Positions 17,545-25,509 of a DNA stretch of 64,000 nt are shown here, in pieces. How positions within the stretch are numbered: the stretch's first letter is position 1; every line of letters begins with the position of its first letter. The position numbers and the translations under genes were made by a program. A model generated the notes under the pieces. That model had not been told where the DNA came from. It did not search any database and was given only the letters and a program-made list of their open reading frames with translations. Source of the stretch: G963666705 sp963666705 (GTDB lineage: Bacteria; Pseudomonadota; Alphaproteobacteria; CADEGL01); assembly GCA_963666705.2 (NCBI GenBank), contig CAXXKO010000029.1, positions 186,001 through 250,000 of the forward strand. The letters run 5' to 3'.

Positions 17545-19644
17545 ATGGCGGAATCCCATTGGCTCGCGCCGCTGCTGACGCCCGCCTCGGTCGCCATCGT
17601 CGGCGCCTCGGTCAAGGAGGGCTCGTTCGGCGAGACTTGCGTGCGCATGACGGGGCGCAATGGGTATCGCGGGCGGGTCTATCCCATAAACCCGAATTAC
17701 GAGGCGGTCGCGGGGCTGCCCTGCTATCCCGCTCTCGAAGCACTGCCGGAGCCGGTGGACCTGGCCATCCTCTGCGTCAACAACAACCGTCTCGAGGCCA
17801 TGCTCGAGGAGGCCATCCGGTCCGGCGCCCGGTCGGTGGCGATTTTCGGGAGCTGCTATCTCGAGGACGATTCCGAGCCGCGCCTGCCCGCGCGCCTCGC
17901 CCGCATCGCCAAGGCGGCGAAGCTGCCGATCTGCGGCGGCAACGGCATGGGATTCTACAATCTCGATCACGACTTTCTGTGCACCTTCGGCTGGCCGCCT
18001 TACGAGACCCGGCGTGGGCACATGACGCTGATCAGCCATTCCGGCTCCTCCTTCTCCGCCCTCGCCCTCAACGACCAGCGGCTCGGCTACAACCTGGCCG
18101 TCTCGCAGGGGCTCGAGCTTTCCGGCACGGTCGCCGATTTCATGGACTACGCCCTCGATCTCGACACGACGCGCGTGATCGGCTTGATCCTGGAGACGGT
18201 GCGCGACCCCGAGAGCTTCATGGCCGCGCTCGTGAAGGCGCGGAAGCGTGAGGTGCCGGTGGTGGCCGTCAAGCTCGGGCGGACGGCGGAGGCGGCCGCC
18301 ATGGCCATCAGCCATTCGGGCGCCATCGCCGGCGACGACGCGGCCTACGAGGCCGTCTTCGAGCGCCACGGCGTATTCAGGGTGGAGACCCTCGACGAGC
18401 TGGCGGCCATCATGTCGCTCTTCGCCGTGCCACGTCGGGTCGGCCCCGGTGGGCTCGCCGCCATCGGCGATTCGGGGGGTGAGCGCGAGCTGTTGGTGGA
18501 CCTCGCCCCCCGGCTCGGCGTGCCGCTCGCTCACATGTCACCCGCGACGACCGAGAAGCTGGCCGGCATACTCGATCCCGGATTGACACCGGTCAATCCG
18601 GTCGATGCATGGGGCACGCCCTTCGAGTTCGAGCGCAAGTTCACCGAGAGCTTTTGTGCCCTCGTCGAGGACCCCGAAACCGCCCTCGGCATGGTGTTCT
18701 CGAGCGTGCGCGACAATGCCGGGGTCAGCGACACCTGGGCGGATGCCTGCGAGGAAGCGTACCGGCGCACCGAGAAGCCGGTGGCCCTCGTCACCCATAT
18801 GCCCTGGACCCGCCACCCCGCCATCACGGCCCGCATGGCGGCCGCCGGGGTCCCCCTCATCGAGGGCGCGCGCCCGGCGCTGGTCGCGACCCGTGGCCTC
18901 CTCGAATTCCGCGATTTCCTGGCCCGGCCCGCGATCCTGGCGCCGCCCCCAGGGCCGGTAGCGACACGTGCGGAATGGCGCGCCAAGCTCGCCGCCGGGC
19001 ACGAGCCCGATGAGGTCGAAGTCCTCTCGCTGCTGCGCGGCTACGGCGTCCCCGCGAGCCCGGCGGCGGTGGCCGAGGGCCTCGTCGAGGCAGTCGCGCT
19101 GGCCGAGGGCTTCGGCTATCCCGTGGTGCTCAAGACCGCCATGCCCGGCATCCACCACAAGAGCGACCGGGACGGCGTCAAGCTCGGGCTCGGTGATTCG
19201 GATGCCGTCGCGGCGGCCTATGTAGATCTCGCGGCGCGGCTCGGCCCCCGCGTCGTGGTGGCGCCCATGGCGGAGGGGGTGGGGCATGCCGTGGAGATGG
19301 CGCTCGGCATCGTCTCCGACGCGCAGTTCGGCCCATTGGTGATGATCGGCGCGGGCGGCACCTTGATCGAGGTCCTGGGCGACCGGCGCATGCTGCTGCC
19401 GCCTTTCGACGCCGCGACCGCCCACCGCGCCATCGACGCCCTCGTCGTGCGCCCGCTCCTCGACGGCAAGCAGGGCCGGCCGGCGGCCGATATCGGTGCC
19501 CTCGCGGCGGCGGCCGCGCGCCTCTCGGTGCTCGCGGCCGAGCTCGGTGACGGGATCGCCGAACTCGACGCGAACCCGGTGCTCGCCGGGCCGTCCGGCT
19601 GCCTGGCGCTCGACGCGCTGCTGGTGCCCTCGACCAAGCTCTAG
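17545..19644 (+). CDS. ADP-forming acyl-CoA synthetase (acetate--CoA ligase family, fused alpha-beta)
   Basis: A 699-residue protein joining the alpha-type CoA-binding and ligase domains with a beta-type ATP-grasp domain. The N-terminal CoA-binding fold begins ASVAIVGASVKEGSFGETC; the CoA-ligase part includes LISHSGSSFSALAL, whose His is the expected phosphohistidine region; the ATP-grasp domain begins near residue 480 (LLRGYGVPASPAAV, then FGYPVVLKTAMPGIHHKSD). Members interconvert acyl-CoA, ADP and Pi with the free acid and ATP. It is probably co-transcribed with the enoyl-CoA hydratase. The acyl substrate is not determined. Confidence 0.9.
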   Translation: MAESHWLAPLLTPASVAIVGASVKEGSFGETCVRMTGRNGYRGRVYPINPNYEAVAGLPCYPALEALPEPVDLAILCVNNNRLEAMLEEAIRSGARSVAIFGSCYLEDDSEPRLPARLARIAKAAKLPICGGNGMGFYNLDHDFLCTFGWPPYETRRGHMTLISHSGSSFSALALNDQRLGYNLAVSQGLELSGTVADFMDYALDLDTTRVIGLILETVRDPESFMAALVKARKREVPVVAVKLGRTAEAAAMAISHSGAIAGDDAAYEAVFERHGVFRVETLDELAAIMSLFAVPRRVGPGGLAAIGDSGGERELLVDLAPRLGVPLAHMSPATTEKLAGILDPGLTPVNPVDAWGTPFEFERKFTESFCALVEDPETALGMVFSSVRDNAGVSDTWADACEEAYRRTEKPVALVTHMPWTRHPAITARMAAAGVPLIEGARPALVATRGLLEFRDFLARPAILAPPPGPVATRAEWRAKLAAGHEPDEVEVLSLLRGYGVPASPAAVAEGLVEAVALAEGFGYPVVLKTAMPGIHHKSDRDGVKLGLGDSDAVAAAYVDLAARLGPRVVVAPMAEGVGHAVEMALGIVSDAQFGPLVMIGAGGTLIEVLGDRRMLLPPFDAATAHRAIDALVVRPLLDGKQGRPAADIGALAAAAARLSVLAAELGDGIAELDANPVLAGPSGCLALDALLVPSTKL

Positions 19645-19791
19645 AGCGGTTCCGCTTTGATCGGACCCACTCTAGCGCTTGTTTCGCTCGCGGCAGCGGA
19701 CCAAGAGGTCCACGCCTGCGCGGGCGCGCCGGACGACCGGCGGGCCGCCTTGCGGCCTGGAGCGATTCCAGGCGAACTGGAAACGCTCTAG
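19641..19791. repeat. Pair of related palindromic repeats
   Basis: Two hairpins of the CTAGAGCGNTTCC type lie at 19641-19675 (CTAGAGCGGTTCC closing with CCACTCTAG) and 19757-19791 (CTGGAGCGATTCC closing with GGAAACGCTCTAG). They abut the stops of the converging acyl-CoA synthetase and universal stress genes and may double as terminators. They are REP-like intergenic elements. Confidence 0.65.
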
Positions 19792-20570
19792 TGAGAGGCC
19801 AGCACCGGGATGGTCATGTGGTGCAGGATCGATTGCGTGGCACCGCCGAGGATCAGCTCGCGCAGTCGCGAGTGGCCGTAGGCGCCCATCACCAGCAAGT
19901 CGGCGTTGAAATCGGTGGCCGCCGACATCAGGAGACCACCCGTGTCGATGGCGCGGCGCCCGAAGACGGCGCTTTCGTCCCGCGGGACCGACGCTCGCGT
20001 GCGGTGCACCTCGGCGCTCACGCCGTGCACGGCGAGGAACTCGGCGAGGCCCGTTCCCATCTTGCGGCCGCGCTCACGTGGGTTGATGGCGTAGATGACC
20101 GCCTGCTTCGATTTCTTGAGGATCGGCATGGCGTCGTGAACCGCGCGCGCCGCCTCGCGCGTTCCGTCCCAGGCGATGAGCGGGCGCCGGCCCACGGTCG
20201 CGAATTCGCCGGCGTAGGGCACGATCAGGATCGGCCGGCCGGCGGCGAGCACGAGGTGGCCCGGCAGGTCGGCGTCCTTGCTCGGTGGATGGGCGCTGTC
20301 GTGCTGGCCCACGACGATGAGATCGGCGAGTCGTGCGTCGCGCCCCACGAGGTCGTCGAGAGCGCCGGCGACGAGCCGCCAATCACCTTCGATGCCCTCG
20401 GCCTTGAGGGTGCGCTTGAACGCTTTCTCGCCCGCATCGCTGTCCTTGCGGCCCTCGTAGTAGGCCGAGAGGCTGGCCTTGTGGCCGCGGGCCAGGCCCG
20501 CCGCGAGGGCGAGCCGCACCTCGCTGCGGGCGTCTTTCGATTGGTGAAGCAAAATCTTCCTGATGGCCAT
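19788..20570 (-). CDS. Universal stress protein (tandem UspA)
   Basis: A 260-residue protein with two UspA-like halves. The C-terminal half carries the ATP-binding signature LLVMGAYGHSRLRELILGGA followed by TQSILHHMTIPVLASH. The N-terminal half (KILLHQSKDARSEVRLALAAG to IVVGQHDSAHPP) is degenerate at the nucleotide loop. Such proteins are cytoplasmic stress-resistance factors. It is convergent with the acyl-CoA synthetase, and its stop lies in a palindromic repeat. Confidence 0.9.
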   Translation of the reverse strand: MAIRKILLHQSKDARSEVRLALAAGLARGHKASLSAYYEGRKDSDAGEKAFKRTLKAEGIEGDWRLVAGALDDLVGRDARLADLIVVGQHDSAHPPSKDADLPGHLVLAAGRPILIVPYAGEFATVGRRPLIAWDGTREAARAVHDAMPILKKSKQAVIYAINPRERGRKMGTGLAEFLAVHGVSAEVHRTRASVPRDESAVFGRRAIDTGGLLMSAATDFNADLLVMGAYGHSRLRELILGGATQSILHHMTIPVLASH

Positions 20571-20674
20571 ATTCAGCGCCCCCTTTTTCGGCCGGTCCGG
20601 TCCGGGACCGATTGATTCGACTATATGTTCAACTTGAGCGCTCGGCCACCTTCGTTCAAGGCGGCTTGGCTGAT

Positions 20675-22383
20675 CTAACGCACTTCCTCGCCGCGCGGCA
20701 GGTGGGGATCCTCGGGGAAGACCGGGTCGGGCAGATCCTCGTGCATGAGGTCGGCGATGGTGATGGGGCGCGCCGGCGGCCGGGCGCGCGGCAGCTCCAC
20801 CGTAGAGGCATCGCCGCCGGTCCTGTCCGCGACGAGCGCCGCCAGGGTTGGGAGGCAGTTGCGGCCCTGGCAGCGGCCCATGGTCATGCGCGTCGAGCCC
20901 TTTATGGCGAAGGAGCTGGTGAAGCCCTGGGCCTCCCTCTCACGCACCTCGGCGAGGGTCACCTCCTCGCAGCGGCAGAGGACCGTCTCGGGGGTGAGGA
21001 GCGCAAGGTAGCTCGCGGGCGGGGCGTAGAGCCGTTCGAGCCCTTCGCGAAAGCGGGCGAAGCGCGCGAGGCGGGCGCGGGCGGGCCGAGCCGCGCGCCG
21101 GGCGGCGGCCGCATCCAGGTGGTCCGTGCGATGGGCCGCCACGATGCCGGCGAGGCGCCCTTCCGCCAGCGCCATCTCGATGCCCCCGATGCCGGCTCCG
21201 TCGCCGGCGGCGAGGATATTCGGGATCAGGTCGGCCGCTCACGCGGCGCCGAACGCGCCGGCAGCCAGCCGCCGCGGACGTGGTTGTATTCGAGCCGGCA
21301 ACCGAGCAGGCGGTATGTCTCGGTGCTCGCATTGAGGCCGAAGCCGGTGACGAGGGTGTCGGCGGCAAACGTGCGGCCGGCCGCGTGGTCGATCTGGCCC
21401 GCCGAGTCGATGGGGGCGGCGACCACTTCTTCGAGCTCTCCCGCGCCGCGCGCTTCCACCACCGTCCAGCCGGTGCGGAGCGAGGTTTCCAGGTCGGCCG
21501 AACGCGCCGGCAGCCAGCCGCCGCGGACGTGGTTGTATTCGAGCCGGCAACCGAGCAGGCGGTATGTCTCGGTGCTCGCATTGAGGCCGAAGCCGGTGAC
21601 GAGGGTGTCGGCGGCAAACGTGCGGCCGGCCGCGTGGTCGATCTGGCCCGCCGAGTCGATGGGGGCGGCGACCACTTCTTCGAGCTCTCCCGCGCCGCGC
21701 GCTTCCACCACCGTCCAGCCGGTGCGGAGCGGCGTGCCCGCGCGGCGCATGAGGGCCCGGTAGGTAATCGCCTGGCGCACGATTTCAGGCGCCTGGAGGA
21801 GGCGCGGGAGCTGCGCCAAGACGCGCCGCATGGCAGGTGCTGCTTCGAGCACCGCCTCGACCCGCGCGCCGGCACGGATGAGGTTCGCCGTGACCACCAG
21901 CAGGAGGGGTCCGTTGCCCGCCACCACGGCGCGCCCGCCCGGGATGACGCGCGCACCCTTGACCAGGTTCTGGAGGCCACCGGCCGTGACCACGCCCGGC
22001 AGGGTCCAGCCGGGGAACGGAACCGGCCGGTCGTAGGCGCCGACGGCGAGGATGATGGCGCGGGCGCGCACCCGGCCCGAATCCGCCCCCCGGGCGAAGG
22101 CCAGGACGCCCTCCTCCGGCGCCTCCCACACGGTCGCGCCCGGGAGGTAGGTGACGTTCGGATGCCGCGTGACTTCGAAGAGGGCGGCGGCGCGGGCGTG
22201 CTCCTTGTCGAAGGCGGTCTTGCGGGTGCGCTTGAATCCGGGCGGGAGCTGGCGGAAGTACTGGCCGCCGGGCAGCGCGTTGTCGTCGAGAAGCCAGACC
22301 GAGGCGCCGCTCTCCGCCGCCGCGCGCGCGGCCGAGAGGCCGGCGGGGCCAGCGCCGAGGATGGCGATATCGGTTTCGTTCAC
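20675..22383 (-). pseudogene. HcnB-like FAD/[2Fe-2S] oxidoreductase subunit, broken by duplication and frameshift
   Basis: Last gene of the six-gene operon. The GTG start at 22381-22383 overlaps the small-subunit stop as GTGA. The N-terminus IAILGAGPAGLSAARAAAESG binds FAD. At about 21482-21500 the frame enters a second in-frame copy of an 83-codon segment. At the end of that copy a 14-base insertion shifts the frame, so translation ends at 21226. The rest is intact in another frame: GIEMALAEGRLAG, then the BFD-like cysteines CRCEEV and GRCQGRNC, to 20675. The intact ancestor would resemble the 616-2067 protein. An assembly error is possible and should be excluded before calling the complex dead. 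Confidence 0.85.
21249..21731 (-). repeat. 234-bp tandem duplication inside the HcnB-like gene
   Basis: Positions 21249-21482 and 21498-21731 are the same sequence by eye, with a 249-bp period (83 codons exactly). The 15-bp spacer encodes residues of the normal junction. The first copy in the transcribed direction reads on in frame into the second; the second ends in the 14-base insertion that breaks the gene. Confidence 0.92.
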
Positions 22384-22703
22384 GCCCCCGCCTCCGGGCC
22401 CAGGCCGATCTGGGTCGCCACCTTCATGCCCGGCTCGGCCGGCGTCATGCAGGCGCGCACATTGGCCCGGTCGTCGATCACCAGCACGCATTCCCAGCAC
22501 ACGCCCATGCCGCAATAGAGGCCGCGCGGCGCGCGGAGGCGGAAGGTCTCGCGAAACCGGCGGCGGCCCTGCGCGATGAGCGCCGCGGCCACGGATTCGC
22601 CGGGATAGGCCTCGACCGGCTGGCCGTCGAATTCGAAGGTGAAGGCTTCACCCCGGTCGAGGCCGTCCGCGATGCGGCGGGAGGGGGAGGGCGTCATCGT
22701 CAT
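22380..22703 (-). CDS. (2Fe-2S)-binding small subunit (HcnA-like, second copy)
   Basis: A 107-residue ferredoxin-like subunit. Cysteines at about 64, 69, 72 and 85 (YCGMGVCWECVLVIDD then RACM) have the same CX4CX2CX12C spacing as the paralogue at 2064-2369. The ATG at 22701-22703 overlaps the FAD-subunit stop as ATGA and its own stop overlaps the next start as GTGA, so the three dehydrogenase subunits are translationally coupled. It should feed electrons between the FAD subunit and the broken HcnB-like partner. Confidence 0.88.
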   Translation of the reverse strand: MTMTPSPSRRIADGLDRGEAFTFEFDGQPVEAYPGESVAAALIAQGRRRFRETFRLRAPRGLYCGMGVCWECVLVIDDRANVRACMTPAEPGMKVATQIGLGPEAGA

Positions 22704-23815
22704 GCGGCGAAGCGCGCCGGATCGAAGAGATCGATGGGGATGGAGGTCTCGCCGGTGAGGATCATCTCGGACAGCAGGAAGCCCTGGACGGGACCCATGT
22801 GATAGCCGCCGCGGGCGGCGGCGGCAACATAAGCTTGGCCGTGGCCGGGCACCCGGCCAAGGATCGGCAGGGCATCCGACGTCACGGCCTCGTACCCGGC
22901 CCATACCCGATTGACCCGCAGCGCCTCGAGCCCCGGCACGACTTCGGCCGCGAGGCGCAGGTTCTGGACCCAGCGCAGGTAATCGACCTCGCGCGTCCCG
23001 GCATCGAAGCTGCCCCGGCCCTGCCAGCCGCCGCCGATCAGCACGGTGCCGTTGGGGTGCTGCTTGAGGGAGAGGACGCCGCCGATATGGGTCACCACAC
23101 GGTCGATGAGCGGCGCTGACGGCTCCGTCACCGCCAGCATATTGACGTCCACGTAGAGCGACAGGAAGGCGCCCAGCATCGCCGTCAGGCGCCCCGAATG
23201 GCCGCCCGCCGCGATCGCGACCGCGTCGCAGCGAAATTCCCCGCCCTTGGTCTCCACCCGGTAGCCGCCCCCGTCGGCCACCATGCCAACGACCTCGCAT
23301 CCGGGGCAGACCTCGGCACCGGCCGCGCGTGCCGCCTCGATGAGCGCCGGGCCGGCGCGCAGAGGGCTCGAATAGCAATCGTGGACGCAGTAGGTGGCGG
23401 CGCGGACGGTGGGGCCGAGCCAGGGCGCGCGCGCCCGAAGCGCGGCGCCGTCGAGCCATTCGGTTTCGAGGCCGGCCGCGCGCTGCTCCTCGGCGTAGGT
23501 GGCCAGGAAATCCGCCTGCTCGGCCGAGGTGGCGACGCGCAGGCCGCCCGGCTGGCCGAAGCCGATGTCGAGCCCCATCTCGTGGGCGTAATCGCGCCAC
23601 AGCTCGACGCTCTTGCGGCCGATGGGCAGCACCTCGATGCGCTTGACCTGGAGGGAGAGGGTGCCGGCGTTCGCGCCCGAGGAATCGCCCCACGGCTCGC
23701 CGCGGTCGAGGACGGTGACGGTGCGCCCGGCGCGGGCCAGGAAGAGGGCGGTCGAGAGGCCCGCGACGCCGCCGCCGACGACCGCGACCTCGCAGCTCCG
23801 GGACGGGGCGGGCAA
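22700..23815 (-). CDS. FAD-dependent oxidoreductase (DadA/sarcosine-oxidase-beta-like) of the EctC-like operon
   Basis: A protein of about 371 residues with the FAD motif EVAVVGGGVAGLSTALFLA and the C-terminal FAD-contacting segment YVAAAARGGYHMGPVQGFLL. It belongs to the D-amino-acid/imino-acid oxidase superfamily, and the middle carries the conserved HPNGTVLIGGGWQGRGSFD. No ATG is available. The TTG at 23813-23815 is the best start, 11 bases after the upstream cupin stop; a CTG 15 bases earlier is the alternative. It is coupled by ATGA overlap to the small subunit. The likely substrate is a cyclic or N-substituted amino acid. Confidence 0.85.
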   Translation of the reverse strand: MPAPSRSCEVAVVGGGVAGLSTALFLARAGRTVTVLDRGEPWGDSSGANAGTLSLQVKRIEVLPIGRKSVELWRDYAHEMGLDIGFGQPGGLRVATSAEQADFLATYAEEQRAAGLETEWLDGAALRARAPWLGPTVRAATYCVHDCYSSPLRAGPALIEAARAAGAEVCPGCEVVGMVADGGGYRVETKGGEFRCDAVAIAAGGHSGRLTAMLGAFLSLYVDVNMLAVTEPSAPLIDRVVTHIGGVLSLKQHPNGTVLIGGGWQGRGSFDAGTREVDYLRWVQNLRLAAEVVPGLEALRVNRVWAGYEAVTSDALPILGRVPGHGQAYVAAAARGGYHMGPVQGFLLSEMILTGETSIPIDLFDPARFAA

Positions 23816-23826
23816 GGGTTGCCGGC

Positions 23827-24654
23827 TCAGCCGCCTTGGGGGCCGGGCGGGACCGGCCCGGTCGGCGGTATCGTGCCCTCCGCGTCGTGCTGCTCGTCGC
23901 CCTGGAGGGGCGGGCAGAACACGCTCAGGAGATGGACGTCCGTGTGCGCGGTGACCCGATGCCAATCCTTCGGCCCGACGTTGTAGAGCATGCCGGGCTC
24001 CAGCTTCCAGGACTCGCCGGTGGTCAAGTCAGCGACCTCGCCCGTGCCCGAGAGGATGTGGTTGGCCTCCCAATGGTACTTGTACCAGAGCTCGGTGACG
24101 GCGCCGGCGTCGAAATGGACGTCGGAGAAGCTGAAGCCGAGCCCGTCCGCCTTGGTCAGCATGCGAATGGTGCGGGCCTTGCCGTTGGCGACGACCATCT
24201 CCTGGCCCGCCGCGCGCATCTCGTCCGCGCGCCTGACGAACATGCGGCGGTCGGTGGCGGGTATCGGCCCGCTGGCCGAATAGGCGCCGTCCTCGTCGTG
24301 CCGCTCGTCGCCGCGCAGCGCGGGGCAGAAGATGCTGGCGTGATGCTCGTCTTCGGTCACCGCGAAGACGTGCCGGTCGTTCGGCCCGACCATATAGAGC
24401 ACGCCGGGCTCCAGGGTCCAGGCCTCACCGCTGGTCTTGTCCGTCAGCTCGCCGCGGCCGGAGATGATGTAGTTGGCCTCCCAATGGTTCTTGTACCAGA
24501 GGTTCGCGGCGGAGCCCCCGGCGACCTGGTTGAGGTGGTAGGAGAAACCCATGCCCTCGGCGGCGGTGAGAAACCGCGCCGAGCGCGTCGTGTCGTTCTG
24601 GAGCACCTTGACCCGGCCAGCGGCTTCCGCTTTTTCGAGCGTGCTTATGAACAT
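23827..24654 (-). CDS. Tandem ectoine-synthase-like (EctC) double cupin, copy 1
   Basis: A 275-residue protein made of two EctC-type cupin domains, about residues 25-130 and 160-265. Domain 1 reads GMGFSYHLNQ, LWYKNHWEANYIISG, GVLYMVGPNDRH and ends CPALRGDERHDEDGAY. Domain 2 reads GLGFSFSDVH, LWYKYHWEANHILSG, GMLYNVGPKDWH. In characterised EctC the iron is held by a Glu, a Tyr and a His; matching residues are E59, Y87, H95 and E196, Y224, H232. EctC itself is about 130 residues with one domain, so this is a fusion or duplication. It lies 13 bases after its paralogue and 11 before the FAD subunit. No ectA or ectB is nearby, so ectoine synthesis is unlikely. Confidence 0.85.
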   Translation of the reverse strand: MFISTLEKAEAAGRVKVLQNDTTRSARFLTAAEGMGFSYHLNQVAGGSAANLWYKNHWEANYIISGRGELTDKTSGEAWTLEPGVLYMVGPNDRHVFAVTEDEHHASIFCPALRGDERHDEDGAYSASGPIPATDRRMFVRRADEMRAAGQEMVVANGKARTIRMLTKADGLGFSFSDVHFDAGAVTELWYKYHWEANHILSGTGEVADLTTGESWKLEPGMLYNVGPKDWHRVTAHTDVHLLSVFCPPLQGDEQHDAEGTIPPTGPVPPGPQGG

Positions 24655-24667
24655 GGCGTATCCTTCT

Positions 24668-25495
24668 TCAGTCGTCAGGCGGTCCGGGCGGGATCGGCCC
24701 GCTCGGGCCGAGCGCCCCGTCGGCGTCATGCTGCTCGTCGCCCAGGAGGGCGGGGCAGAAGACGCTGATGACATGGAGGCCGGTGAAGGACTCGACGATG
24801 TGCCGGTCCTTGGGCCCGACCACGTGTATGGTGCCGAAGGCCATGGGCCATGTCTGGCCCGACGCGAGGTCGGTGACCTGGCCCTCGCCGCCGATGACGA
24901 GGTTCGTCTCCCAATGGTTCTTGTACCAGAGGTGGCACTTGTTTCCGGCCGCGAGAATAACGTCCGAGAAGGAGAAGCCGACCCCGTCCGCCTTGGTGAG
25001 CATGCGAAGCGTGCGCGCTTCCCCGTCGGCCACAACCTTCTCCTGCCCCGCCGCGCGCAGCTCGTCGGCTTTGCGCACGAACAGGCGCTCCGGCCCTTGC
25101 GGGACCTCGCCCGTCGGCGGGTAGGCGCCGTCCGCGTCGTGGGTCTCGTCGCCCAGAATCGCCGGGTAGAAGACGCTGATCAGCTGGATGTCCTCATCGG
25201 CCGTGAGCCGGTGCCGGTCGCGGGGCCCGACCGTGTAGAGGGTGCCGGCGGCGAGCGGCCAGGTCTCGCCCGAGGACAGGTCCGCGACGGTGCCCGAGCC
25301 CGAGACGATGTAGTTCGCCTCCCAATGGTTCTTGTACCAGAGCTGGCGCCCCGGCCCCGCCTGCCGCGCGTTGAGGTGGAAGGAGATGCCGACCCGGTCG
25401 GCCGCCGTCACATAGCGGACCGAGCGGGACTGGCCGTCGTTGAGCACCTTTTCCCAGCCCGCTTCGCGCCGCTCCTCGATAGTCCTTACGAACAT
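24668..25495 (-). CDS. Tandem ectoine-synthase-like (EctC) double cupin, copy 2
   Basis: Also 275 residues with two EctC-like domains, and alignable along its length with copy 1. Domain 1 has LWYKNHWEANYIVSG and GTLYTVGPRDRH, keeping the predicted iron ligands E59, Y87 and H95. Domain 2 has LWYKNHWETNLVIGGEG and GTIHVVGPKDRH, so the predicted Tyr ligand is His at 224, with E196 and H232 kept. The start MFVRTIEERR parallels MFISTLEKAE of copy 1 and follows GGGAGGGCGCG. It is 14 bases downstream of the DapA-like gene. Gene duplication after domain duplication is the simplest history. Confidence 0.85.
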   Translation of the reverse strand: MFVRTIEERREAGWEKVLNDGQSRSVRYVTAADRVGISFHLNARQAGPGRQLWYKNHWEANYIVSGSGTVADLSSGETWPLAAGTLYTVGPRDRHRLTADEDIQLISVFYPAILGDETHDADGAYPPTGEVPQGPERLFVRKADELRAAGQEKVVADGEARTLRMLTKADGVGFSFSDVILAAGNKCHLWYKNHWETNLVIGGEGQVTDLASGQTWPMAFGTIHVVGPKDRHIVESFTGLHVISVFCPALLGDEQHDADGALGPSGPIPPGPPDD

Positions 25496-25509
25496 CGCGC
25501 CCTCCCGAC

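Noticed and set aside
21280..22518. 412-codon plus-strand frame
   Set aside because: Antisense to the HcnB-like pseudogene; it contains the same tandem duplication and no domain.
23827..25495. Ectoine biosynthesis genes
   Set aside because: The cupins resemble EctC, but there is no ectA, ectB or aspartokinase, and each protein has two domains; the neighbours are catabolic.
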